Below are positions 1 to 7,606 of a stretch of 64,000 nt of DNA, in pieces. Position numbers and translations under genes: made by a program. The notes beneath the pieces were generated by a model. That model was not told the DNA's origin, ran no database searches, and was given only the letters and a program-made list of their open reading frames with translations. The DNA is from Erwinia sp039023475 (GTDB lineage Bacteria > Pseudomonadota > Gammaproteobacteria > Enterobacterales > Enterobacteriaceae): assembly GCF_039023475.1 (NCBI RefSeq), contig NZ_JBCHVB010000001.1, forward strand, positions 1 to 64,000. The letters run 5' to 3'. Every line of letters starts with the position of its first letter. Positions within the stretch are counted from its first letter, which is position 1.

Positions 1-231
1 GTATTGTTTACGCAACAAGGTTGCGTGGCCGGTAATGTAGGGAAAAGCCGTGCTCTGGTCAACTCCCTTTCTTCACTTTTCCGCTTGTTTAGCCAGTTTT
101 ACAGCAGTTTGTTGCTAAATTCGGCAATCAACAGCTCCCGGACGCATAAAGGATTATTTCAGGCAGTAATTCAACGGCGCGGAGTGCATAATAATGCGCT
201 TATTATTGCATAACCATTGCTGAGGTCAGGT
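1..231. other. Upstream region of the POT-like transporter, no supported gene
   Basis: I see no convincing gene here; the open frame at 4-213 has no recognisable protein character and no ribosome binding site. Positions 188-206 form a perfect inverted repeat (ATAATAA, 5-base loop, TTATTAT) about 25 bases before the transporter start. It may be an operator or part of the promoter; its function is unknown. Confidence 0.4.
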
Positions 232-1695
232 GTGAACACCTCCAAATCTGTTGCCGGGGCTACGCCATCAGGCACGAGCGCGCTATTTTTTATTCAAATC
301 TTTGCCACGCTCGGTTTCGCCGTGCTCTATTCCACGCTGGTGCTCTACGCCACTAAACGCCTAGGCTTCAGTGAGAGCCAGGCTAACACCATGATGGGCG
401 TATTCGGCGCGTTTAACTACGGCCTGCATCTGTTCGGCGGCTACCTTGGTGGACGCTACCTCAGTAACCGTAACCTGTTCGTACTGGGGATGGTGCTTCA
501 GGTCGCCGGCTGCTGGGTGCTTTCCGGGCAGAGCGCGGAAGGTCTCTACTGGGGACTGGCAATGTTCCTGACCGGGAGCGGCCTTAACGTAACCTGCATC
601 AACATGATGCTTACCCAGCGCTTTACACCAGAAGATAACCGCCGCGAAAGCGCTTTCCTCTGGAACTATGCCGGGATGAACCTCGGGTTCTTTATCGGCT
701 TTACCGGGGCAGGCTACTTCCAGCTCACTGAACACTATGAAGCTCTGTTTCTGTTCGCGACGCTAGGCAATGCTGTCGCCATTGTTATTTCATTACTGCG
801 CTGGAAAATCCTGCGTGATATCGATACGCCACTCCTTCACGTCAGTAAAAAGCAGTTCCGCCTGCGCATGCTTGCCGGTCTGGCCATCCTTGCCATTCTG
901 GTGCCGTTAATCCGCATTATGCTGACTCATGCAGACTTTACCGGCAGCTTTGTGATCGGTCTTGGCGTGATGATCTTCCTGCTGTTCGGCTTTATCACGC
1001 TGCGGCACAAACCTTACGATGAGCGGCGCAGGATGAGCGCCTATCTGCTGCTGGCGATGGGATCCCTGGTATTCTGGATGCTCTATCAGCTGGCGCCGAT
1101 GGGCCTGATGCTTTTTACCGAACACAATATCAATCTGAACGTTTACGGTATTCAGGTTGCGCCCCAGTGGGTTCAGAACATCAACACGCTGGTCATTGTT
1201 TTCGGCGGCCCGCTTCTGGCCGTGGGTTTTCGCAACCTGCGCGAGCGCGGCTGGCGTATTGATATCCCACTCCAGTTCGCCTCGTCGCTGTTTATTATTG
1301 GGCTTGGCATGCTGGTACTGCCGCTGGGTATCATGCTCGCCGGGGGTGATGGCATGGTGGCCTTCAAATGGATCGTTATCAGCTACGTGCTCCAGAGCAT
1401 CGCCGAGCTGCTAATCTCGCCAATCGGCTACGCGATGATCGGTAAACTTGCCCCGGCGCGCTATCAGGGCGTGATGATGGGCTGCTGGATGATGGTAACG
1501 GGCGTGGCGTCAGTTCTGGCCGGGTATGTCTCAGGGATGATGCCGGAAAACAGCGGCAGCACGCCCGTGCTGACCAACCCCGGTTACAGCCACATCTTCA
1601 CCTTACTCGGCTGGGGCAGTGCCGCCGTCGGCATGGTGATGCTGATGCTTATGCCGCTGTTGCGTAAGCTGATTCAGCCTTCCGTCACTCGCTGA
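232..1695 (+). CDS. POT/PTR-like MFS transporter
   Basis: A polytopic membrane protein of about 487 residues with roughly 12-14 hydrophobic segments, most like proton-dependent oligopeptide transporters. The segment NYAGMNLGFFIG at about residue 145 resembles the second POT signature (FYxxINxGS), and SIAELLISPIGYAMIGKLAP near residue 400 matches POT helix 10. It is divergent: the ExxER motif of helix 1 in DtpA/DtpB is absent, so proton coupling and substrate may differ from di/tripeptides. I chose GTG at 232, a few bases after GAGG, over TTG at 217. It stands alone before ghrA. Alternative: a generic MFS permease of unknown substrate. Confidence 0.75.
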   Translation: MNTSKSVAGATPSGTSALFFIQIFATLGFAVLYSTLVLYATKRLGFSESQANTMMGVFGAFNYGLHLFGGYLGGRYLSNRNLFVLGMVLQVAGCWVLSGQSAEGLYWGLAMFLTGSGLNVTCINMMLTQRFTPEDNRRESAFLWNYAGMNLGFFIGFTGAGYFQLTEHYEALFLFATLGNAVAIVISLLRWKILRDIDTPLLHVSKKQFRLRMLAGLAILAILVPLIRIMLTHADFTGSFVIGLGVMIFLLFGFITLRHKPYDERRRMSAYLLLAMGSLVFWMLYQLAPMGLMLFTEHNINLNVYGIQVAPQWVQNINTLVIVFGGPLLAVGFRNLRERGWRIDIPLQFASSLFIIGLGMLVLPLGIMLAGGDGMVAFKWIVISYVLQSIAELLISPIGYAMIGKLAPARYQGVMMGCWMMVTGVASVLAGYVSGMMPENSGSTPVLTNPGYSHIFTLLGWGSAAVGMVMLMLMPLLRKLIQPSVTR

Positions 1696-1787
1696 CACTC
1701 CGTTGGGATACGTCCGGTATCCCAACAGATTTTCCTTGCCAGCCGCTGCGTTTTCCCTGAGCCTGAAGAAAAAAGAGGAGACCCAAC

Positions 1788-2729
1788 GTGGACGTCATTT
1801 TTTATCACCCATTCTTTAACCCCCAGACGTGGATAGAGGGTTTGCAGCAGCGTCTGCCCGCGGCCCGCGTTCGCGCGTGGACGCCCGGCGATACGGGCCA
1901 TGCGGATTATGCGCTGGTGCGGCAGCCGCCGGAAGAGATGTTAAGGGGCCGCCAGGACCTGAAAGCCGTCTTTGCGCTGGGCGCGGGCGTGGATGATATT
2001 CTCAGCCAGCTTCGCCAGCATCCCGATCTGCTGGCCCCGGGCGTGCCGCTTTTCCGCCTTGAAGATACCGGGATGGCCCGCCAGATGCAGGAATATGCGC
2101 TCTATCATGTTCTCGGCTGGTTCCGCCGCTTTACGGAATACCAACAGCAAAAGCAGCAGGCATGCTGGCAACCTTTACCGGTGTATTCGCGTGAATCCTT
2201 TACCGTTGGCCTGCTGGGTGCGGGAGTGCTGGGCCGCAGCGTGGCAGACTGTCTGAAGGCGTGGGGTTTTCCCGTACGCTGCTGGAGCCGCTCTCCAAAG
2301 GCAATGCCGGATGTGACCAGCTTTTACGGCAACGACCAGCTGCATGACTTTCTGTCCGGTACGCAGGTACTGATTAATCTTCTTCCCAATACGCCTCAGA
2401 CGGCAGGCATTATCAACCGCGATCTGATGAGTCAGCTAAAGGCGCAGGCCTTTATCCTTAATCTGGCGCGCGGTGCGCATCTGGTTGAGGCAGATCTGCT
2501 GGCCGCTCTGGAAGCAGGTGAGGTGAAGGCCGCCGCGCTGGATGTTTTCGAAAAGGAACCGCTGGATCAGCAGCACCCTTTCTGGCGACATCCCGATATT
2601 GCTATCACGCCGCATAATGCGGCTGTCACCTTGCCGGAGGAGGCTATGCAGTATATCGCCAGGGCTATCGCGCAGTTTGAAAAGGGTGAAATGCCTGCCG
2701 GCCAGGTCGATCTCAGCCGCGGCTATTAA
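1788..2729 (+). CDS. ghrA: Glyoxylate/hydroxypyruvate reductase A
   Basis: GhrA (YcdW) is a cytoplasmic NADPH-dependent reductase of the D-isomer-specific 2-hydroxyacid dehydrogenase family, converting glyoxylate to glycolate and hydroxypyruvate to D-glycerate. The 313-residue length matches E. coli (312). Visible hallmarks are the Rossmann loop GLLGAGVLGRSVA at about residue 143, INLLPNTPQT and NLARGAHLVE in the NAD domain, the catalytic acid region AALDVFEKEPL, and the histidine in ITPHNAAVT. The start is GTG, preceded by AGAGGAG. ycdX and ycdY follow on the same strand as in E. coli, so an operon is likely. Confidence 0.96.
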   Translation: MDVIFYHPFFNPQTWIEGLQQRLPAARVRAWTPGDTGHADYALVRQPPEEMLRGRQDLKAVFALGAGVDDILSQLRQHPDLLAPGVPLFRLEDTGMARQMQEYALYHVLGWFRRFTEYQQQKQQACWQPLPVYSRESFTVGLLGAGVLGRSVADCLKAWGFPVRCWSRSPKAMPDVTSFYGNDQLHDFLSGTQVLINLLPNTPQTAGIINRDLMSQLKAQAFILNLARGAHLVEADLLAALEAGEVKAAALDVFEKEPLDQQHPFWRHPDIAITPHNAAVTLPEEAMQYIARAIAQFEKGEMPAGQVDLSRGY

Positions 2730-2784
2730 GCTCACTCAGGGCAGGAATGGTGCTATTCTTGCCTGATGCAATCAGGAGAAAATT

Positions 2785-3522
2785 ATGTACCCCGTTGACC
2801 TTCATATGCACACCGTTGCCAGTACCCATGCTTACAGCACGCTTCGTGATTACGTTCAGCAGGCGCAAACCTGCGGCGTGAAGCTGCTGGCGATCACCGA
2901 CCATGGCCCGGATATGGCCGATGCGCCGCACTACTGGCATTTCGTGAATATGCGTGTCTGGCCGCGAATGGTTGAGGGGATAGGGATCCTGCGCGGTATC
3001 GAAGCCAACATCAAAAATGTTCAGGGTGAGATCGACTGTACCGGTCCGATGATGGGCGCGATGGACATCGTGGTGGCAGGCTTTCACGAGCCGGTTTTTG
3101 CGCCGCGTGACAAAGCGGTACATACCGAAGCGATGATTGCCGCCATGGCCAGCGGCAACGTCCATATTATCAGCCACCCGGGTAACCCAAGATATCCGGT
3201 TGATATTCCCGCCATCGCCGAAGCTGCCGCCAAATATGAGGTGGCGCTGGAGCTGAATAACTCCTCTTTTACCCATTCACGGGCAGGGAGCGAACCTAAC
3301 TGCCGCGCCATTGTGGCGGCAGTGCGGGATGCCGGCGGGCTGATCTCCTGCGGCTCAGATTCTCATACCGCCTTTACGCTCGGTAATTTTGAACACTGCC
3401 TGCGGATTATGAAGGAAGTGGATTTTCCTGAGGATCGCGTATTAAATGTCACGCCCCGCCGGCTGCTGGATTTTCTGGAAAGACGTACGGGCCAAAAAAT
3501 TGCTGAATTTGCCGATATGTGA
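2785..3522 (+). CDS. ycdX: PHP-family phosphatase YcdX
   Basis: A cytoplasmic PHP-domain phosphatase with a trinuclear metal site, identical in length to E. coli YcdX (245 residues). Metal ligands are seen in DLHMHTVAS (residues 5-13), ITDHGPD (about 39-45), the HPGNP motif, and GSDSHTAF near residue 195. E. coli YcdX affects swarming together with YcdY. RBS AGGAGAAAATT precedes the ATG. It lies between ghrA and ycdY, and its stop overlaps the region just before ycdY, suggesting coupling. Confidence 0.95.
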   Translation: MYPVDLHMHTVASTHAYSTLRDYVQQAQTCGVKLLAITDHGPDMADAPHYWHFVNMRVWPRMVEGIGILRGIEANIKNVQGEIDCTGPMMGAMDIVVAGFHEPVFAPRDKAVHTEAMIAAMASGNVHIISHPGNPRYPVDIPAIAEAAAKYEVALELNNSSFTHSRAGSEPNCRAIVAAVRDAGGLISCGSDSHTAFTLGNFEHCLRIMKEVDFPEDRVLNVTPRRLLDFLERRTGQKIAEFADM

Positions 3523-3557
3523 CGTTGTCACGCTTACCTCTGAATGGACTGACCGTT

Positions 3558-4112
3558 ATGAATGAATTTTCCGTCATCTGCCGCATCCTCGGCTCGCTGT
3601 ATAACCGGCAGCCTCAGGATCCGCTGCTGGTGCCGCTTTTTACCTTACTGCGCGAGGGGAAATTGCAGCAGCAGTGGCCTCTGGAGCAGGATGAACTGCT
3701 GACCCGCCTGCAACAAAACAGCGATCCACAGGCGCTGGCCGCCGACTACAATGCGCTCTTTGTTGGCAGTGACTGTAAGGTGCCGCCCTTCGGCTCTTAC
3801 TGGGAGAACGGACCACAGGAGAGCGAAGTACGCGCTTTCTTACAAAGCAGGGGAATGCCGCTAAGCGAGGCACCAGCTGACCATATTGGCGCGCTGCTGC
3901 TGGCCGCATCATGGCTGGAAGACCGGTCGGAAGCTGACGAGGCTGAAGCGCAAATTACGCTGTTTGATGCGTTTATCATGCCCTGGTGCGGCCAGTTTCT
4001 CGGCAAGGTGGAAGCCCACGCCAGCACCGCTTTTTACCGTACGCTCGCGGCTCTGACGCGCGAGGCGATTCAGGCGATGCGTGACGAACTGGAAGAAGAA
4101 GGGGAGAACTGA
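3558..4112 (+). CDS. ycdY: TorD/DmsD-family chaperone YcdY
   Basis: An all-helical redox-enzyme-maturation-like chaperone. In E. coli it boosts YcdX phosphatase activity and influences swarming. From ATG 3558 the product is 184 residues, exactly the E. coli length, beginning MNEFSVICRILGSLYNRQP. It contains the family motif PPFGSYWENG (about residue 76) and the conserved DHIGALLLAASWLED. A longer GTG start at 3519 overlaps the ycdX stop but has no similarity support. It is the last gene of ghrA-ycdX-ycdY and is followed by a hairpin terminator. Confidence 0.93.
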   Translation: MNEFSVICRILGSLYNRQPQDPLLVPLFTLLREGKLQQQWPLEQDELLTRLQQNSDPQALAADYNALFVGSDCKVPPFGSYWENGPQESEVRAFLQSRGMPLSEAPADHIGALLLAASWLEDRSEADEAEAQITLFDAFIMPWCGQFLGKVEAHASTAFYRTLAALTREAIQAMRDELEEEGEN

Positions 4113-4133
4113 TCCCATTCCCGCCAGTTCAGA

Positions 4134-4178
4134 AAGCCCCGATGGTCAGGCTATTGCTGCGACAGTCGGGGCTTTTTT
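4134..4178 (+). terminator. Intrinsic terminator after ycdY
   Basis: AAGCCCCGA (4134-4142) pairs with TCGGGGCTT (4166-4174) and is followed by a T run to 4178. It would end the ghrA-ycdX-ycdY transcript. Confidence 0.8.
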
Positions 4179-4188
4179 ATCAGTAATG

Positions 4189-4222
4189 AAAAAAGGCCGG
4201 GGTGGTATTTTCCCCGGCCTTT
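4189..4222 (-). terminator. Intrinsic terminator of the tisB-like mRNA
   Basis: GGCCGGGG (4195-4202) pairs with CCCCGGCC (4212-4219). Read on the minus strand it is followed by six T residues, placing it about 35 bases after the stop of the toxin-like peptide. The stem is GC-rich and strong. Confidence 0.82.
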
Positions 4223-4255
4223 GATCCAGTTATGTCAGCGGTTGATGGCTGTCAC

Positions 4256-4357
4256 TCACTTGCGTTTCGCAAGGATTAACTCCACGATCTGTACAGTAAT
4301 CTGTAAGATTACCAACGCGATCTTTAGCACCAAAAAGATGATGGCCAGAGTAATCAC
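4256..4357 (-). CDS. tisB: TisB-like membrane toxin peptide (33 aa)
   Basis: A 33-residue peptide starting at GTG 4357, nine bases after AAGGAG. It is almost wholly hydrophobic with spaced charged residues (LVLKIALVILQITVQIVELI) and a basic tail ending KRK. This resembles E. coli TisB (29 aa, LILKLIVAALQLLDAVLKY), an SOS-induced inner-membrane peptide that collapses the proton motive force and promotes persistence. A longer frame runs upstream to 4537, but its residues look non-coding. The mRNA would start near 4552 under a LexA box, leaving a leader of about 195 nt as in E. coli tisB. Identification rests on peptide character plus locus architecture; confirmation needs alignment and expression data. 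Confidence 0.75.
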   Translation of the reverse strand: MITLAIIFLVLKIALVILQITVQIVELILAKRK

Positions 4358-4430
4358 TGAGGCAATCTCCTTAGCCGGAGAGCACCGCACGTAGCTTATG
4401 CCTTTGATTTTACCCTCACTACGCGCATAT

Positions 4431-4451
4431 GTGTGTACAGATGCAGAGCAG
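4431..4451 (-). promoter_or_regulatory. Predicted antitoxin-RNA pairing site in the tisB-like leader
   Basis: The 15 bases GTGTGTACAGATGCA at 4431-4445, then AGCAG at 4447-4451, recur at 4646-4665 as the 5' part of the divergent small RNA. The toxin mRNA is read from the opposite strand. The small RNA could therefore form 15 pairs, a one-base bulge and 5 more pairs with the mRNA, about 75-95 nt upstream of the toxin start. IstR-1 targets the E. coli tisB leader at a comparable distance (the ribosome standby site). Confidence 0.72.
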
Positions 4452-4544
4452 CACTCCTGGGTGGAGGCAAACCGGACAGCACCACCTGTATTCCGGTCGG
4501 ATAAAATCTGATGCTGTGTTGCGCACTGATTAACCACCCAACAA

Positions 4545-4560
4545 CTGTATACACATACAG
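4545..4560. promoter_or_regulatory. LexA box of the tisB-like gene
   Basis: CTGTATACACATACAG is a complete CTGT-N8-ACAG LexA operator, flanked by AA and TA. A -10-like TATACT for the minus-strand toxin mRNA overlaps its right edge (4559-4564), so LexA binding would occlude the promoter. Confidence 0.88.
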
Positions 4561-4613
4561 TATATCATCATCCTTTTAATGCACAGAAAATTTATCGGCT
4601 TTTTTTTGAGCGG

Positions 4614-4641
4614 TTGACGATGTGACGAGAAGTGATAATAT
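4614..4641 (+). promoter_or_regulatory. Promoter of the divergent IstR-1-like RNA
   Basis: TTGACG (4614-4619), a 16-base spacer and TAATAT (4636-4641) form a strong sigma-70-like promoter with no LexA box on it. Transcription should therefore be constitutive, starting near 4646-4648. Confidence 0.65.
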
Positions 4642-4645
4642 TAAA

Positions 4646-4736
4646 GTGTGTACAGATGCAAGCAGTACGTTCCGTAGCAGCCACCAACTGCAGCTGGAAT
4701 AAGCAAAAAGCCCGATAACGTATCGGGCTTTTTTGC
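4646..4736 (+). ncRNA. istR: IstR-1-like antitoxin small RNA (candidate)
   Basis: A candidate transcript of about 90 nt runs from the promoter at 4614-4641 to the terminator at 4708-4734. Its 5' end (4646-4665) repeats the toxin-leader sequence and can pair with the toxin mRNA in trans. E. coli IstR-1 (75 nt) has the same divergent position, constitutive promoter, exposed 5' pairing segment and 3' terminator. No sequence similarity to IstR-1 outside this logic is claimed. Confidence 0.68.
4708..4734 (+). terminator. Terminator of the IstR-like RNA
   Basis: AAGCCCGATA (4708-4717) pairs with TATCGGGCTT (4721-4730) around an ACG loop, followed by six T residues. Confidence 0.85.
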
Positions 4737-4851
4737 GTTTATTATTTCCCTTTGCGCCTGCTTGCAGCCGCTTGCCGCGCCGATCCTGAATGTCCACCGG
4801 GCAGGCTACAAAGCCGTTACCGTTGGAGGGCAGAACGCCCCTTCTTAGCGG

Positions 4852-6228
4852 TTACTTATCCATCCAGCAGGGTTCCGCCGCACCCAGCCTTGAGGCGGCG
4901 CGCGACCAGACAACCGGCGTGCCGGGCAGCCAGACCGGAGAGTGCAGCCGGTAGCCGATTCCCCACGGCGTGATTTCGGTTTCCACACTCTCGTCATAGG
5001 GCTGGGGCGAACCCAGGTTTTCAGTACGGGGCGCATCGGGGCAGGGAAAGCGGGTCAGCAGGCTGGCGGTTCTCGCCAGCGAAAGACGAGCGGTGAAACC
5101 AGTATTATGCAGGCGTCGCTGACGCATTCCCTCCAGCGCTGCCGCCGCCATCATATAGCCCGTGGCGTGATCGAGCGCCTGAACCGGTAGCGGCGCGGGC
5201 GAGGACCTGTGCACCCATTGCCGGTTGAGGTCCGCGATACCACAGGCCATCTGAACAAGGCTGTCGAACCCACGGCGGTTGCGCCAGGGACCGCTCCATC
5301 CCCAGGCATTCAGGGCAATATCAACCAGACCCGGTGATAACTTTTGCCGGGCTTCAGTATCGTAGCCCAGCGCACTGAGCGCATCGGCACGGTAGCCATG
5401 GACCAGGATGTCAGCCTTAGCAAGCAGCGTTTCGAAACGCTCGCGACCTGCGGCGGACTTCAGATCTAACCTGGCGCAGCGCTTGCCGAGGGTTAGCTCC
5501 TCCTCAAGCGACGGCTCTTCCCAGCCGGGCGGATCAAGGCGCAGCACCTCCGCGCCCAGCCCGGCGAGGAAGCGGGTGGCGACCGGCCCGGCAATTATCC
5601 GCGTCAGATCCAGTACGCGAACGCCGATAAGAGGACGGGCCGGGGAGAGTTGCCACGCCGGAGCCGGGGCTTCAGGCTGAAGCGCCTGCGCGATTAACGC
5701 TTCACTCGCCACGCTCACTCCCTGCGGATGCTGCTGCCATTGTGCCAGGCTGCGCATCTCAGCGGCACAGCCTCCGGCATCGACAATAGCCTGTTCCAGT
5801 GCCGTTTTATCCCAGACGCTGACGGCTTTTTCCACGCCGGCCCGGCTGGTGTGCTCGCCCAGCACCTGCGCCATCGCTGCCCGGTGATGGGGCAGATTGG
5901 TGTGCAGGCGGAGCCAGCCATTCCCCGCCTCATAATCGCCCGAAAAAGGGTCCCAGAGGTCAGGCACGGTACGGTTGAGGGGAATAAAAGAGCGCTGAAA
6001 CCAGCGAGAGGCAAGGCGGTTGTTCACCTCTACCTGATGCGGAATGCCGGCCAGATCGGCGGCTGCCTGAGTGGCAAGCGCAATAGAGGCGCTGGCCAGT
6101 TCCGTTACGGGCCAGGCTGAACTGAAACGCTGCGTGCCGGTGAATTTCACCTCCGGCAGCGGCGTACTGGCCCTACGCAGGCCGGTCCAAAGCTGCTGCC
6201 AGAGCGCCGTCATTAACCCATTGTCCAT
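4852..6228 (-). CDS. CaiB/BaiF-family CoA-transferase
   Basis: A 458-residue class III CoA-transferase-like protein, expected to move CoA between carboxylic acids in the cytosol; the substrate is unknown. The second half carries the family core: GVRVLDLTRIIAGPVATRFL (about 203-222), then GAEVLRLDPPG and LDLKSAAGRERFE. The N-terminal 190 residues are a second, less conserved half as in longer two-part members. The catalytic Asp of the family lies in the segment after ARLDLKS and cannot be assigned with certainty. ATG at 6228 follows GGGAGACGGCA. It stands alone, with the DMT transporter gene next on the same strand. Confidence 0.85.
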   Translation of the reverse strand: MDNGLMTALWQQLWTGLRRASTPLPEVKFTGTQRFSSAWPVTELASASIALATQAAADLAGIPHQVEVNNRLASRWFQRSFIPLNRTVPDLWDPFSGDYEAGNGWLRLHTNLPHHRAAMAQVLGEHTSRAGVEKAVSVWDKTALEQAIVDAGGCAAEMRSLAQWQQHPQGVSVASEALIAQALQPEAPAPAWQLSPARPLIGVRVLDLTRIIAGPVATRFLAGLGAEVLRLDPPGWEEPSLEEELTLGKRCARLDLKSAAGRERFETLLAKADILVHGYRADALSALGYDTEARQKLSPGLVDIALNAWGWSGPWRNRRGFDSLVQMACGIADLNRQWVHRSSPAPLPVQALDHATGYMMAAAALEGMRQRRLHNTGFTARLSLARTASLLTRFPCPDAPRTENLGSPQPYDESVETEITPWGIGYRLHSPVWLPGTPVVWSRAASRLGAAEPCWMDK

Positions 6229-6289
6229 TGCCGTCTCCCTCTTTCATCTGCCTTACACCTTAGCAACGAAAAGCGGGTTTTGCCTGGCA

Positions 6290-7177
6290 CTAACGCTTGT
6301 AGCGAAATTTAAGCAGGCGGGCGTGCATCCGCAGGTTTCGCAGATTGATCACCGCAATCGCCGTACCCGCAATCACCAGCAGCGCGCCGGAAACTTTAAA
6401 GGCGTTCAGGCTGTCGCCCAGCACCACGACGCCCATCACTACCGATAAAACCGGCGTCAGCAGGGAGTAGGGCATGATCAGGTTAACGTTATAGTTTCTG
6501 AGCAGGCCATACCAGAGCGAGTAGGCGATGACAGAGGAGCCAATGGCACTGTAGAAAATGGCGAACCAGCCGCGCCAGGTGGCGTGCATCAGGCTCTCAA
6601 TCTGGCCGCTTTCCAGCGTAAACGACGCCAGAGCCACTATCGGGATCGCCAGGAAGGAGAGCCAGCCGGTCATCGTCAGCGGCTTAATGCCGGGGGATTT
6701 TTTCACGATCATATTACTGATTGCCCAGCCTGCCGCACTGCATAGCAGCAGACACAGCACCCACCACGATGGGATGGTTGGGCTGCCCGCCAGCACAAAC
6801 ACGCCGGTCAGCGAGATAGCAATGCCCAGCATCTGTACCAGCGACAGCTTCTCTTTCAGAAGAATCATCGCCAGAATCATCGCAAATGGCGTACCGAGCT
6901 GCACCACGATGGCGGCAGTACCGGCATCGGTATATTTAAGCCCCACAAACAGCAGCGAAAAATGCATAAAGCCAAAGGTAAAGGCCAGCGGGATTAGGTA
7001 GCGCAGCTGTTGAAAGGTTATTCGCGTAAAGGGGATCAGAATTACGGCTACCACGACAAAGCGCATCATGGTCAGAAAGAGCGGGGGAAGATCAAGTAAA
7101 CCCCATTTGATGGCAACGTTATTAAAAGCCCAGGTTGTTACCACAAATAAGATCAGGAAAAAATGACGCAGTGCCAC
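6290..7177 (-). CDS. EamA/DMT-family inner-membrane transporter
   Basis: A 295-residue protein with ten predicted membrane segments arranged as two EamA repeats (about residues 5-135 and 145-280), typical of drug/metabolite exporters. Markers are TTWAFNNVAIKWGL in helix 1, the GTAAIVVQLGTPF loop in repeat 1 and SLLTPVLSVVMGVVVLGDSL in repeat 2. The start is GTG with AAGGA nine bases upstream. The substrate cannot be inferred; related E. coli proteins export amino acids or metabolites. Confidence 0.87.
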   Translation of the reverse strand: MALRHFFLILFVVTTWAFNNVAIKWGLLDLPPLFLTMMRFVVVAVILIPFTRITFQQLRYLIPLAFTFGFMHFSLLFVGLKYTDAGTAAIVVQLGTPFAMILAMILLKEKLSLVQMLGIAISLTGVFVLAGSPTIPSWWVLCLLLCSAAGWAISNMIVKKSPGIKPLTMTGWLSFLAIPIVALASFTLESGQIESLMHATWRGWFAIFYSAIGSSVIAYSLWYGLLRNYNVNLIMPYSLLTPVLSVVMGVVVLGDSLNAFKVSGALLVIAGTAIAVINLRNLRMHARLLKFRYKR

Positions 7178-7606
7178 AAGACAGTCCTTTTATGTGCGTT
7201 ATATCACCTTTCTATGATGGCATGGTTTCCGCTTCTTTTGCGCCAGCCGCCGGGATTTTTTTCCACGCAAACCTTTCGCTTGTTGATAATAACGGACCGT
7301 TTTCAAACGCAAGCCATCGCGATTTCGTCACTCATCGCGCTGCTTTACTTGCGCCGTCACAGTTAACTATTCTTTGCTGGCGTCCTTAGCGTCAGACCTG
7401 TATATACTTCCTCTGCGTGCGGCAACGCCTGCGGTCAGCGCGCCCGTCTGTGCGATGGCTCACAATCTGCGTCTATTTTTCCTCTCCTTCTGGCTTGCTC
7501 ACAGTTTCCGGCTCGCCCCTCTGACATGCTCACTGCATCCTTTGTGTTAACTGATGGTTAATACATTGTTACGCCTATGAAGTTGGAACCCTGAAGGAGA
7601 ATAACG
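7178..7606. other. Intergenic region between the DMT transporter and aldB
   Basis: About 430 bases hold the divergent promoters of the DMT transporter and aldB. A small inverted repeat TTAAC-N5-GTTAA sits at about 7547-7561, roughly 45 bases before the aldB start. I see no gene or strong operator. Confidence 0.35.

Noticed and set aside
4..213. 69-codon open frame at the left edge
   Set aside because: No ribosome site, no protein-family character, and it overlaps the transporter's promoter region with a perfect inverted repeat.
4576..4797. 73-codon minus-strand frame over the small RNA
   Set aside because: It spans the IstR-like RNA, its terminator and a promoter; the translation looks random.
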